Shown: one piece after another, positions 34,289 through 43,118 of the stretch
Layout of the letters: the number at the start of each line of letters is the position of its first letter
How positions within the stretch are numbered: the first letter of the stretch is position 1
DNA from: Bradyrhizobium sp. in8p8
Lineage (GTDB): Bacteria; Pseudomonadota; Alphaproteobacteria; Rhizobiales; Xanthobacteraceae
Assembly: GCF_000426845.1 (NCBI RefSeq)
Contig: NZ_AUGD01000001.1
Coordinates: 372,001 to 436,000, forward strand
Reading direction: 5' to 3'
Length of the DNA: 64,000 bases
The notes under the pieces: model-generated
The model's database searches: none
The model's input: the letters and a program-made list of their open reading frames with translations, nothing else
What the model was told of the DNA's origin: nothing
Translations under genes and position numbers: made by a program

Positions 34289-37117
34289 CTACACGGTCGT
34301 CTGTGAGGCGGGGGCCTGCTCGGTGCGCTGGAAGACAATTCTTAGCTGTTTCTCCGCCTCGATCACCGCGAAGAACACTGCGCCGACCGCCACGATGAGC
34401 ATCCCATCGAAGAACGATACCGGTTGCGTGCCGAACACCTGCTGGAGCGGCGGAAGATAAGTGACAGCGAATTGAGCCAAGGTGATTGCGATCACGCAAA
34501 TCCACACGGCGCGTGTCCCCCGCACCGCTTTCAAGGTCAACGAAGTGCCGTAGATGTTGCGGATGAAAAAGAGATGGAAGATCTCGAGCACCACAAGCGT
34601 GTTCAGGGCGATGGTCCGGGCGAGGTCTGGCGCATGTCCTTTGTCGATTGCATAGGTGTACATGCCGAAGACTGCCGCAAGGAACAGTACGGACACGAGA
34701 ATGATGTGCCAGATCAGCGCGCCAGTCAGCAGTGGCTCCTTTCGTGACCGCGGCGCCCGCTTCATCGTGTCTTCTTCGGTCGGCTCGAATGCTAGCGCAA
34801 CGCCGAGAGTGATTCCGGTGATCAGATTGATCCACAGGATCTGCACCGCTGTGACGGGCAGCGCCATTCCGAGAAACAGCGCGGCGATTATTGTCGTGGC
34901 TTCCCCCGCATTGGTGGGCAGCGTCCAACTGATGACCTTCTTGATGTTGTCATAGACCGTGCGTCCTTCGCGGATCGCGACGGCGATGGATGCGAAATTG
35001 TCGTCGGCGAGGACCAGATCGGAGGCTTCCTTGGCGGCTTCGCTGCCTTTCTGTCCCATCGCGATACCGGCGTCGGCGCGCTTGAGCGCGGGCGCGTCGT
35101 TCACCCCGTCCCCAGTCATGGCAACCGTCAATCCGTGCGATTGGAGCGCTGTCACCAGCCTTAGCTTGTGTTCAGGGCTGGTCCTCGCGTAAACGTCGGT
35201 GTCGACGACGACGGCCGCTAACTCGGCGTCACTCATTGCCTCGAGATCGGCCCCGGTAAGCACTTTGCCGGGGTGCTGAAGGCCGACCTGGCGCGCGATT
35301 GCTGCTGCCGTGCCTGCATGGTCGCCGGTGATCATCTTGACGCGGATTCCTGCGCCATGGCACTCCGCAACGGCGGCGATGGCTTCCGGGCGAGGTGGAT
35401 CGATCAGGCCGATCAGTCCGACAAGCACCATATGGCCGTCGAGATCGGCAGTGTTCAGGACGACGTGATCCGGCGCCGTTGAACGTGCGGCAAGAGCCAG
35501 GACGCGCTGTCCATGCGCGGCAATGTCGTCCATCCGCTTGCGCCAGTAGTCCGCGTCGATAGCGTGAGTGCTACCATCTGATGCCCGCTGGACGGAACAC
35601 ATGGCGAGGATCCGTTCCGGAGCGCCCTTGACGTGGATCCAGGCATGCCCCTCATGATCGTGATGGAGGACGGCCATGTACCGATGCCTGGCGTCGAAGG
35701 GGATGGTGTCGGTTCGCGTCCAATCGGCGAAGGCCGCAGCGCCCTGACGCGTAATCTTGCCGGCCAGAGCCTTGAGCGCGCCTTCCATTGGATCGCCCTC
35801 GACCTTCCACCCTTCGTCATGACTGTGCAAGGCGGCATCATTGCACAAAGCACAGGTTCGGGCGAATTCGAGCAGCAGCTCATGCTCCGCCGGGTCGACG
35901 TCAGCATCGGCGAGCCGGATAGCGCCTTCGGGCGCATACCCGTCTCCCGCGACCGAATAGATGTGGTCGGCGCTGGCCAGGGTGGTCACCATCATCTCAT
36001 TGCGGGTGAGTGTTCCCGTCTTGTCGCTGCAAATCACAGAAACAGACCCAAGCGTCTCGATGGCCGGCAGGCGGCGAACGATGGCGTTGCGGCGAGCCAT
36101 CGCCTGGACACCCACGGCCAGCGTGATGGTCAGTACGGCCGGTAGTCCCTCCGGGATTGCAGCGACCGACAGGCCGACGACGCTCATGAACAACTCGGCG
36201 AAGGGCAGATGCCCCACGAAATAGCCGTAGACGAGCAGCACGCCGCCAATCATCAGGATCAGGATTGTCAGCCATCGCGCGAACCCGTCCATCTGGCGAA
36301 CCAGCGGCGTGGTCAATGTCTCGACTCGGGACAGCATGCCGCTTATGCGGCCTATTTCCGTTGACGCTCCGGTGGCCACGGCCACGCCACGACCGGCGCC
36401 TCCGGCAACGAGCGTCCCGCTGAAAGCCATGCACGATCGGTCACCGATCATCGCTCCGCTTGCCACAGGCTTCGTTTCCTTTTCTGTCGGAACGGACTCG
36501 CCGGTGAGGATTGCCTCCTCGATCCGGAGACCGGTCGCCTCTACCAGCCGCAAGTCGGCAGGAACTCTCTCGCCTGCCTCCAACAGCACGATATCGCCCG
36601 GGACCACTGAGGCGCTGTCGATGCTGTGCCGTTCGCCATCGCGCATCACGGAGGATTTCGGAGCCAGCATCTGGCGGATGGCATCCATCGCCTGTTCCGC
36701 GCGCCCTTCCTGAATGAAGCCGATGACCGCATTGGCGATCACCACCGCGAGGATGACGCTCGAGTCGACGAGATGACCGAGAGCGGCAGTGATCGCCGCC
36801 GCACCCAGCAACACATAAATCAGGAAGTTGTGGAAGTGGGAGAGGAAACGCAGGATCGCACTGCGTCGCGGCGGTTCCGGAAGCCGGTTGGGTCCGTATC
36901 GGCTTAGGCGCCGCGCCGCCTCGGAAGCCGAAAGCCCGCTTGCACCAGCCTCGAGAGCGGCGAGGACCGCTTCCACGGACATTGCGTGGTGGTGTGCTTC
37001 GCGCTCGTTCTTGCTCAATTGTGAGACCCGGAGTTGTGTTTCGGTTGAGCTTGCTATCCGCTGCGTTGTCAGGGCGAGATCGCCACTTCGAGGACGTCCT
37101 CGCGCTGATTGGCGCAT
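34289..37117 (-). CDS. P2-type cation-transporting ATPase (Ca2+/Na+-ATPase-like)
   Basis: A 942-residue pump; start set at 37117, with AGGAGG ten bases upstream, because the longer frame would run into the upstream universal stress gene. Domain order: N-terminal cation-ATPase domain, actuator with the LTGES loop, helix 4 with AIPEGLPAVL, phosphorylation site CSDKTGTLT, hinge TGDGVNDAPAL, and six C-terminal helices. The PEGL motif is as in SERCA/PMCA-type pumps. In helix 6 the usual N-x-x-T-D is WINLITG here, so the acidic ion ligand is replaced by glycine; ion specificity may therefore differ from Ca2+. Context (Mrp antiporter downstream, stress protein upstream) suggests ion homeostasis. Confidence 0.9.
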   Translation of the reverse strand: MRQSARGRPRSGDLALTTQRIASSTETQLRVSQLSKNEREAHHHAMSVEAVLAALEAGASGLSASEAARRLSRYGPNRLPEPPRRSAILRFLSHFHNFLIYVLLGAAAITAALGHLVDSSVILAVVIANAVIGFIQEGRAEQAMDAIRQMLAPKSSVMRDGERHSIDSASVVPGDIVLLEAGERVPADLRLVEATGLRIEEAILTGESVPTEKETKPVASGAMIGDRSCMAFSGTLVAGGAGRGVAVATGASTEIGRISGMLSRVETLTTPLVRQMDGFARWLTILILMIGGVLLVYGYFVGHLPFAELFMSVVGLSVAAIPEGLPAVLTITLAVGVQAMARRNAIVRRLPAIETLGSVSVICSDKTGTLTRNEMMVTTLASADHIYSVAGDGYAPEGAIRLADADVDPAEHELLLEFARTCALCNDAALHSHDEGWKVEGDPMEGALKALAGKITRQGAAAFADWTRTDTIPFDARHRYMAVLHHDHEGHAWIHVKGAPERILAMCSVQRASDGSTHAIDADYWRKRMDDIAAHGQRVLALAARSTAPDHVVLNTADLDGHMVLVGLIGLIDPPRPEAIAAVAECHGAGIRVKMITGDHAGTAAAIARQVGLQHPGKVLTGADLEAMSDAELAAVVVDTDVYARTSPEHKLRLVTALQSHGLTVAMTGDGVNDAPALKRADAGIAMGQKGSEAAKEASDLVLADDNFASIAVAIREGRTVYDNIKKVISWTLPTNAGEATTIIAALFLGMALPVTAVQILWINLITGITLGVALAFEPTEEDTMKRAPRSRKEPLLTGALIWHIILVSVLFLAAVFGMYTYAIDKGHAPDLARTIALNTLVVLEIFHLFFIRNIYGTSLTLKAVRGTRAVWICVIAITLAQFAVTYLPPLQQVFGTQPVSFFDGMLIVAVGAVFFAVIEAEKQLRIVFQRTEQAPASQTTV

Positions 37118-37193
37118 AGCCCGTAAGCCTCCTCGATCTGCTCGATCTTGAAGCGGTGTAAGGCGCGTACCTGCACGGGCACGGACGCCGGTT

Positions 37194-38021
37194 CTAGTGG
37201 AAGAGGAACAGGGGACAAGGCGGCCGCTCGACCAGTCGCCGCGTCGTCGAGCCAAACAGGGCATTGCTCCAGCCGCGATGACCAAACGCGCCCATCACCA
37301 GCAGACCAATGTCCCTATCAATGACTTCAATTCGGATCGCCTCGGACGGGTCCACCCTCGCCTCGATCGGAACGACCGTACAGTGTACGTCATGGCCACG
37401 TAAGAAGTCGGCCGCAGCATGAGCGCGTCGGGTCGCAAGCTCCGATTCCGCTGCGATAGACGTCACGTGCACGCGAGCCTCGCGCCACAATCCCAGAAGT
37501 GCGTACATTTGCAAGGCGCGCATGGCGGGCAGACTGCCGTCATATGCGACCAACACGTCGCGCGGACGGCGATACTCGTCGCCGCAGACGACGACTGGCC
37601 GTGGCGAGAGCAGCAGAAGGTTGGACAGCAATTCCGGCAGCGAGGGAGCCTGGTCGACCGAAAAGGTCGTATCGTGACCGGTGACGATCAAATCTCGCGT
37701 CTCGGAAGCAGCGCGGAAGGCCTCAGGCGGATCACCTTCGAAAGAGAGCCAGGAGAACTCGACGCCCCTCGCATCACATGCTTCAGCATATGACGCGTGT
37801 AGCCGCGCGTTACTCTCGCGCGCTTGCCGCCCCCGGATCTCCTCGAGCTTGGCTTGATATGCCGACGCGCCAATCCCGCCAATCATTGGAACAGTGAGGG
37901 AAGACAGATCGATACCAGATAGGCCGGAAACCAGTAGTCCGCCGGGACGGGCGAGATCGAATGCAAACTCCCGCGCGCTAAGCGAGGACTCCGTCTCGCC
38001 GAGAAGAAGAAGAATGCGCAT
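37194..38021 (-). CDS. Universal stress protein, tandem UspA domains
   Basis: A 275-residue protein with two UspA-like halves. The second half has the ATP-binding signature GAFGHRGWSNALFGSTTRRL near 245-264; the first half is degenerate. It resembles in layout the universal stress protein at 931-1767 but is clearly not a recent copy. It lies 76 bp upstream of the P-type ATPase and may be co-transcribed with it. A FixK-like box is present about 85 bp before the start. Confidence 0.88.
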   Translation of the reverse strand: MRILLLLGETESSLSAREFAFDLARPGGLLVSGLSGIDLSSLTVPMIGGIGASAYQAKLEEIRGRQARESNARLHASYAEACDARGVEFSWLSFEGDPPEAFRAASETRDLIVTGHDTTFSVDQAPSLPELLSNLLLLSPRPVVVCGDEYRRPRDVLVAYDGSLPAMRALQMYALLGLWREARVHVTSIAAESELATRRAHAAADFLRGHDVHCTVVPIEARVDPSEAIRIEVIDRDIGLLVMGAFGHRGWSNALFGSTTRRLVERPPCPLFLFH

Positions 38022-38099
38022 TGATCCCCTCCGGTCATTTGGGCCGCAATTGTGCTTGTGAACCGGTAGGTAACCTATAGGAGCATCAAGGCAAGTCTC

Positions 38100-38113
38100 A
38101 TGACGCAGATCAA
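38100..38113 (-). promoter_or_regulatory. FixK/FNR-like box before the second universal stress gene
   Basis: Read on the minus strand: TTGATCTGCGTCAT, fitting TTGATCTNNNTCA. Its centre is about 85 bp upstream of the start codon at 38021. Same family of sites as those at 1822, 2978 and 41612. Confidence 0.45.
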
Positions 38114-38882
38114 CGAGCTTTCATACTTGAGGTCGGCTGCGAACTCCCAAATATCGCGGTGGGTGTTTTCCTTTCACCCTTCAGAATCAAAACGGCACGC
38201 TCTTGCTGCTGTGCGCCGACTGTGCGCTGCGGGAGGAAGGCTCGGCCGTTCGGCTTCTCTGGTTCACAAGCGGCTTCGCTCCCACCCCCGGGCATTCGAA
38301 CCCTGCGGCGCCCGGCTGCACCACCGCCGGAGATGCGAGCCGTCGTGACGCTCTTCAGGGCACTCTGGATCTCTTGAGCTGAAAGAAATTGAGGACCCGG
38401 CTCTGGATGTCCTGCTGATTTGCAGACTTAGACGTGAGCTGATCGCGCTCTGGGACGGAACGCGAATGACCGGTGCGGGGAAGGCAAGCCAGCGCCGACT
38501 GCTCGTGTCGGCCAGTGCGGCGCCGGCGGACGCGACCACGGACGCATTGGTTTCAGTGGCTGTCCCGGCGTCCTACTCTTCTCGATCTCACATACACCGT
38601 CGGCGATCTGATCGCGGCCCTCAGGGAATGGCGGCACGTTGAACCGCATCGTATGGTCGCGGCCGCAATCTGCCTCCTGTTCCGGGATCTGTCGGCAAAT
38701 TGGGGGATCAACCGTTTGCTTTCCTGGGATTGTCGTGCTGCCATCGCTCGTTGATCAGGGCGACGCACAAGCTGTCGCGGTCTCGCTGCCGCCGCTACCG
38801 ACATCGTCGCGACGCTTCCGCAAATATAGCTCCTGCGAGCGCCTTTGACTGCGGCGATACAGATGCTATTGAACTCTCCGTC
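38114..38882. other. Gene-poor region with broken protein-like frames
   Basis: About 770 bases without a secure gene. On the plus strand, frames switch between protein-like stretches: NGTLLLLCADCALREEGSAV near 38190-38250, then ELKEIEDPALDVLLICRLRR near 38378-38440, then LDLTYTVGDLIAALREWRHV near 38580-38640. None has a convincing start. This may be a decayed gene ahead of the ArsR gene. Confidence 0.3.
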
Positions 38883-39200
38883 ATGCGCCAATTAAAGACG
38901 ACCGAGCTGGAGCGGCAGGCCAAGGAGGTGGCCGCGCTCATGCGCATGTTGGCGAACGAGCACCGCCTGCTCATCCTCTGCAGGCTGGTGGAATACGGCG
39001 AGATTGCCGCAAGCGCGCTCGCCGACGACGTCGGTCTTTCGCCCTCGGCACTGTCGCAACACCTCGCCAAGCTGAAGGCAGAGGGCGTTGTCGCCGCCCG
39101 GCGCGACGGGCAAACGATGTGGTATCGCATCGCGGACGGGCGGGTTGAAGAGTTGTTTTCAACCCTGCACCGGCTCTTCTGTCGTCCTCGGAAACGATGA
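38883..39200 (+). CDS. ArsR-family persulfide-sensing regulator (BigR/SqrR-like)
   Basis: A 105-residue winged-helix protein starting at ATG 38883. Recognition region GLSPSALSQHLAKLKAEGVV. Cysteines C33 (ILCRLVEYGE) and C100 (LFCRPRKR) are 67 residues apart, exactly as in the BigR-like protein at 5930-6262, so it should also sense sulfane sulfur. It is convergent with two half-size YeeE/YedE permease genes and probably regulates them through the dyad at 40435-40454. Upstream in-frame starts exist but give a non-protein-like extension. Confidence 0.85.
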   Translation: MRQLKTTELERQAKEVAALMRMLANEHRLLILCRLVEYGEIAASALADDVGLSPSALSQHLAKLKAEGVVAARRDGQTMWYRIADGRVEELFSTLHRLFCRPRKR

Positions 39201-39202
39201 GC

Positions 39203-39230
39203 TTGTCTCCGCGCATCTCGGCGCGGACAA
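39203..39230. terminator. Bidirectional hairpin between convergent arsR and yeeE genes
   Basis: Arms CCGCGC and GCGCGG extended by TTGTC/ACAA with one bulge, filling the 36-base gap between the two convergent stop codons. A typical shared terminator position, without a strong T-run. Confidence 0.4.
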
Positions 39231-39236
39231 CAGGAC

Positions 39237-39788
39237 TTAGCCCTTCTTCTGCCTGGCTTCCGTGGATTCGATCCACCAGAAGAACAGCCCGGCACCGACT
39301 GCCAGTGCGGCAAACCAGACGACGTCGGGGATGCCCGTCACGTCCGGCAGGCGAACCTTGCCAAGTGCCCCGACGTTGAGCACGTTCGCCTTCAGCCAAT
39401 CGAAGCTCAGCGCGTAGAGGATGGCGCCGGCGATCATGCCGAGCGCGCCGACGAGAGCATGGACACTGCCGGTCGCAATAGCGCCAAGCGCCGTTCCGGG
39501 ACAGTAGCCATAGACCACCATGCCGACGCCGAACAGTGCGGCGCCGAGCGCGACTGCCAGCATGTTGGCATCCTTCACGTAATATTTCGTGTTGCCGGTG
39601 TCGACGAGCAGCAGCACGCCGATGCCGCCGACCACGATCGCCGTGCCCATCACTTTCAGCACGGTGAAGTCGCGCAAGCGAAACTGATTCTCGATGACGT
39701 TGCAGCTCGTCACCTTGCCTCGCTGCAGGAGGAAGCCGAAGGCGGCACCCATCACCAGCGGCCCAAGGATGGTCATCATTGCGGTCAT
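39237..39788 (-). CDS. Half-size YeeE/YedE family sulfur transporter
   Basis: A 183-residue membrane protein starting at 39788 with AGGAGA upstream. Five hydrophobic segments. Conserved cysteines in KVTSCNVIEN (about 27-36) and VYGYCPGTALGAI (about 89-101) match the motifs of YeeE/YedE proteins, which carry thiosulfate or sulfane sulfur through a series of cysteine pockets. Full-size members have two such halves; here the other half is the next gene upstream. The pair is likely one heterodimeric permease. Confidence 0.85.
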   Translation of the reverse strand: MTAMMTILGPLVMGAAFGFLLQRGKVTSCNVIENQFRLRDFTVLKVMGTAIVVGGIGVLLLVDTGNTKYYVKDANMLAVALGAALFGVGMVVYGYCPGTALGAIATGSVHALVGALGMIAGAILYALSFDWLKANVLNVGALGKVRLPDVTGIPDVVWFAALAVGAGLFFWWIESTEARQKKG

Positions 39789-39799
39789 GTCAGTTCTCC

Positions 39800-40351
39800 T
39801 CAGCGGGCACGGAACATGAGGGCGGAAACGGCGAGTCCGGTGGCGAACATGACCGCCAGGAACAGCCAGCTCGAGAGCGCAAGCTGCAAACCGCCCGAGA
39901 TGCCGTGGCCGCTGGTGCAACCGCCGGCGAGCCTGGCGCCGTACATGATCACGATGCCACCGAGGAACGCGGCGGCGAAGCGTTTCGCAACTGACGGGCC
40001 GAACCGTTCCTTCCAGACATCAGGCACGAGCTCGAGGCGCCACGTGCCTGATATCACTGCCGAGACGAACGCGCCGAATGGTATGCCGACGAGAAACCAA
40101 ACACCGTAATCCCACTTCAGCGGCATGCTCTTCCAGTAGGAGTTCTGTGCCACAGCTTCCGGTCCGATCACCGGGACGGCGAAGAGTGAGGCGATGCGCG
40201 AATAGGCGGTGGTGACGCCGAGCGGATCGCCGAATACGCCAAAGGCGACCCAGCTCAACAATCCGATTCCGGCGCCGACCAGATAGGGCGACCAGTCGAT
40301 CCGCGCGGTGCGCGGCGCTTCGCGAACGTAGCTTTCCGTGATGGTGGTCAT
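39800..40351 (-). CDS. Half-size YeeE/YedE family sulfur transporter
   Basis: A 183-residue membrane protein, 11 bases upstream of its partner half. N-terminal hydrophilic arm, then helices. The motif GGCTSGHGISGGLQLALSSW (about 142-161) is the typical C-terminal cysteine loop of YeeE/YedE permeases. Such two-gene half-size pairs next to a BigR-like ArsR are a recurring layout, and import or export of thiosulfate/sulfane sulfur is the likely role. An operator-like dyad lies 84-103 bp before its start. Confidence 0.85.
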   Translation of the reverse strand: MTTITESYVREAPRTARIDWSPYLVGAGIGLLSWVAFGVFGDPLGVTTAYSRIASLFAVPVIGPEAVAQNSYWKSMPLKWDYGVWFLVGIPFGAFVSAVISGTWRLELVPDVWKERFGPSVAKRFAAAFLGGIVIMYGARLAGGCTSGHGISGGLQLALSSWLFLAVMFATGLAVSALMFRAR

Positions 40352-40434
40352 GTGCCTTTTCCCCGGGGCAGCGGCGCATTACCGCGTTCCTGCGGCTCGA
40401 GCGGCGCGCATCGGGGGAAATCATATTCAAGGAA

Positions 40435-40454
40435 TTAGATTTAGCAATCTCTAA
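40435..40454. promoter_or_regulatory. Candidate ArsR operator before the yeeE pair
   Basis: TTAGATTTAGCAATCTCTAA: outer arms TTAGA and TCTAA, inner arms AGATT and AATCT. It sits in an AT-rich patch (40420-40460) between two yeeE genes, upstream of the half-size pair. The TTAGAT element also occurs in the candidate BigR operator at 6279-6313, which supports control by a BigR-like protein, probably the one at 38883. Confidence 0.5.
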
Positions 40455-40462
40455 AATAATGG

Positions 40463-41554
40463 TCAGGCGCCCGGCGTCGGCGACTTTGCCGGGCGGCGGG
40501 GTCGCGGCATGCCGGCACCGTCGACGAGAAGATCGGTCAGCCCTGCCCCGAGCCACATGCCAGCAAGCACGAGCCAGGCTGTGAGCGCAAAGACCGAGGC
40601 TCCGGTCACCCCGGCGCCGACCGCGCAGCCGCCGGCGAGCATCGCGCCGAACCCCATCAGCACCGCGCCGAACAGATAGCGCCTCATGCCGAGGCCGTCC
40701 GAGAATCCCTCCAGTTTCAGCTCACCCGCGCGCGCCGCCGCGGCGAATGAGCCGAGGAATACGCCCGGAACAATGCCGAGGTCGAAGCCGAGCCGGAGCT
40801 GCGAACTGTTCAGCACAAGCATCAGCAACTCGGCCGAAGGCCCGCTGAAGGTGAGGCTCTTCAGCGTCACGGGTGCGAACGAGGCCTGCGCGAGCTGGTA
40901 GGTGAAGAGCCAGCCAGCAACGACTGCCGCTCCCGTGGCAAGGGCGGCAAGCATGAGATCGCGTGGCAGGTTGCTGCGAAAGGCAAAAGCCAATCCGGCA
41001 ATCAACCACAGTCCGCCAAACGCGAGCTTTTCGGGGGCACCGGCGCCGAAAACGGCCATGATGTCGCGGGACGGTCCACCATCGATCAGCCACAGATTGG
41101 TCACCCATTCGCGTGCCGGCGACAGCAGCCCGCGATAGGCGGCCTGGGCGGTCACCGCAAACACCAGCCCTGAAAGCAGGGCTCTCAGATTGCCATTGGC
41201 CGAGAGCACCAGCAGTCGGCTGGCGCAACCGCGCGCGAGGACCATCCCACAGCCGAACATCACGCCGCCCGCGAGCGCGCCGGAGATGCTGCCCTGCTGC
41301 GCGAGCTGGCGCGCCTCGGACACGTCGAGCCAGCCGATCGCGACCAGCGCCTGCGTGCCGACCAGCGCCGCGGCAAAGGTCAGCAGCCAGACCGCAAGGC
41401 GCGGACCGCCCTCGCCCCGGGAGAATTCGACCGCTGCGGCGCGCAGGCAGAAGCGACTGCGCTGGGCGAAGAACCCGAACAGGCCTCCGACGAGGAGACC
41501 TCCGAGCCATGACAGCCGGTCTTCACCAAGGAAATCGATAACCGGCGTCAGCAC
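40463..41554 (-). CDS. Full-size YeeE/YedE family sulfur transporter
   Basis: A 363-residue membrane protein with about nine to ten helices and both halves of the family fused. Cysteine motifs: RSRFCLRAA (about 33-41), GMVLARGCASRLLVLS (about 103-118) and AGGCAVGAGVTGAS (about 310-323). These line a thiosulfate or persulfide path in characterised YeeE. It lies about 110 bp before the half-size pair and 180 bp after the hydrolase at the end of the sox cluster. A FixK-like box is about 64 bp upstream, so this permease may respond to low oxygen. Confidence 0.88.
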   Translation of the reverse strand: MLTPVIDFLGEDRLSWLGGLLVGGLFGFFAQRSRFCLRAAAVEFSRGEGGPRLAVWLLTFAAALVGTQALVAIGWLDVSEARQLAQQGSISGALAGGVMFGCGMVLARGCASRLLVLSANGNLRALLSGLVFAVTAQAAYRGLLSPAREWVTNLWLIDGGPSRDIMAVFGAGAPEKLAFGGLWLIAGLAFAFRSNLPRDLMLAALATGAAVVAGWLFTYQLAQASFAPVTLKSLTFSGPSAELLMLVLNSSQLRLGFDLGIVPGVFLGSFAAAARAGELKLEGFSDGLGMRRYLFGAVLMGFGAMLAGGCAVGAGVTGASVFALTAWLVLAGMWLGAGLTDLLVDGAGMPRPRRPAKSPTPGA

Positions 41555-41611
41555 GTTCGTCCCGGCTGTTGCTGCGAGTTTGCAATTCTAGCGATCTGGT
41601 CGTCGCGTCCC

Positions 41612-41625
41612 ATGAGCCAGATCAA
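41612..41625 (-). promoter_or_regulatory. FixK/FNR-like box before the full-size yeeE gene
   Basis: Minus-strand reading TTGATCTGGCTCAT, fitting TTGATCTNNNTCA. Its centre is about 64 bp from the start at 41554, the same spacing as at 2978. The site is in the 178-base gap behind the hydrolase gene. Confidence 0.45.
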
Positions 41626-41732
41626 AGCCAGACACCGCCGGATCCCGGACCAAAGGGGCCCTCGGGAACGCGAATCGGCATATCCGTGCTGTTGCAGCTC
41701 GGCGAGCCGCAACACGCCGCTGCAGCCTTCTT

Positions 41733-42638
41733 CTATCTCATTCGCTTGATGAACTCGGCGATTCGGTCTGCAACATCGTCTGCGAACAGGTCGCGGAAGA
41801 AATGGTCGGCATCCTCGATCTCGTCGAGCTGAACCCTTCCCCCTCCCGAACCCGCGAGCGAAGCGAAGGACGCTGCCACGTCGGGCACGACGGTATCCTT
41901 GGCCGCGACGAGTACCAGCACCGGCGGTTTCACACGCGCCACGAGCGCGGCCGTGTCCTGGCCGGCATCGGGACCGTAGAAAGAAGCCAGCGCCCGCGCG
42001 GTGACCATGGCATTGCGACAATAAATGAACCCCGGCACATCCATCCACTCGCCGCCGCGGCCAGCCGAGATCGACTTGGTCGCCAGCTCCACAAGGGGCT
42101 CGAGCGGCTTGCCATAGGTCTGGGCATAGGAGGCGCGCAAGTCGGCCTCGGCCTTTGCGGTCACCGGCGCCAGCAGCACCGCACCCGCAACAGGCGGGGT
42201 TTCGCCTGCGGCGAGGTACCGCGCGACCTGATTGCCGCCGCGCGAATGGCCGAATGCGAGGACGAGCCGGGACATGCCCCTCGCCCGCGCAACCCAGGCG
42301 CCGATCTCGGCAATTGCGTCCTCGATGACATAATCATGCCGCGCGGCGCAGTCATACATGCCCTTGCGACGATCGAGCCCCAGTGACAGCGTATGGGCGA
42401 GCGAAGCGATGCCGCGCTGCTCAAGCGCCTTGGCAATGCCCTGAATGACTTCCATGTCCTTGTGCGCAAGCGTGCCGTGGGTCATGACCACGAGCGGCGT
42501 ATCGGGCCCCATCGAGCTGGGGGTGCGCAGGGTCGCGAGCGTCGTGCGGCCGTCGAGCGACAATTCGAGCTCCTGCTCGGCAGCACCTGCGGACGTCGCA
42601 AGTGCGAGCAACGCTATCAATCCCACCAACCATCGCAT
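41733..42638 (-). CDS. Exported alpha/beta hydrolase at the end of the sox cluster
   Basis: A 301-residue protein with a signal peptide (MRWLVGLIALLALATSAGAA). Alpha/beta hydrolase fold: oxyanion strand LVVMTHGTLAHKD (about 48-60), nucleophile elbow FGHSRGGNQ (about 128-136, Ser 131), acid in VAAKDTVVPD (about 243-252) and histidine in EDADHFFRDLF (about 278-288). It follows the DsrE-like gene by 15 bases in the sox operon direction. Its substrate is unknown; linkage suggests a sulfur-compound-related esterase or thioesterase acting in the periplasm. Confidence 0.82.
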   Translation of the reverse strand: MRWLVGLIALLALATSAGAAEQELELSLDGRTTLATLRTPSSMGPDTPLVVMTHGTLAHKDMEVIQGIAKALEQRGIASLAHTLSLGLDRRKGMYDCAARHDYVIEDAIAEIGAWVARARGMSRLVLAFGHSRGGNQVARYLAAGETPPVAGAVLLAPVTAKAEADLRASYAQTYGKPLEPLVELATKSISAGRGGEWMDVPGFIYCRNAMVTARALASFYGPDAGQDTAALVARVKPPVLVLVAAKDTVVPDVAASFASLAGSGGGRVQLDEIEDADHFFRDLFADDVADRIAEFIKRMR

Positions 42639-42653
42639 TGGCGCCTGTCTCCC

Positions 42654-43118
42654 CTAGGGTCGGACAATCGTCCAGTTCTTTTCCGCAAGATCCATCAACG
42701 CAGCGACCCCGACCTGGGTGACGCTGACGCCCTCGATCAGCCGCGGTTGCTTACCCTCCTTCGCCGCCAGCGTCTCCAGCGTGTTTCCGCAGGCGATGAA
42801 GCTCACATTGGGCATCGATTTCAGGAAGTTTGCGAGGCGCTCCTTCACCGGCGAGCGGTCCTCGAGCAGCATGTCGAGACCGCCGTTGAAGGCAACCACC
42901 ACCAGTTCGACATCCTCGCCCTGCCCGGAATAATGCCGCGAGACGTTGGCCGCAACATCGAGGACGGCTCGCATCTTGCTCTGGTCGTCATCGCTGATCT
43001 GCAGCGCGAGCCTATGCGGCTCCGCCGCTTCCGCCGCGGCCGGGTGGATTGTTATGAGCGAACCCGCAACGAGACTCGCATGCAGCAGCATGCGACGGCT
43101 CACCCGGCCGTGGTTCAC
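42654..43118 (-). CDS. Exported DsrE-like protein in the sox cluster
   Basis: A 154-residue protein starting at a GTG that overlaps the soxD stop (GTGA). Twin-arginine-like N-terminus (RVSRRMLLHASLVAGS). The rest is a DsrE/F-like fold: ISDDDQSKMRAVLDVAANV, DVELVVVAFNGGLDMLLE, and a single conserved cysteine in MPNVSFIACGNTLETLAA (about residue 109), where DsrE proteins carry sulfur. It probably binds or transfers sulfane sulfur in the periplasm with the Sox proteins. Confidence 0.85.
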   Translation of the reverse strand: MNHGRVSRRMLLHASLVAGSLITIHPAAAEAAEPHRLALQISDDDQSKMRAVLDVAANVSRHYSGQGEDVELVVVAFNGGLDMLLEDRSPVKERLANFLKSMPNVSFIACGNTLETLAAKEGKQPRLIEGVSVTQVGVAALMDLAEKNWTIVRP

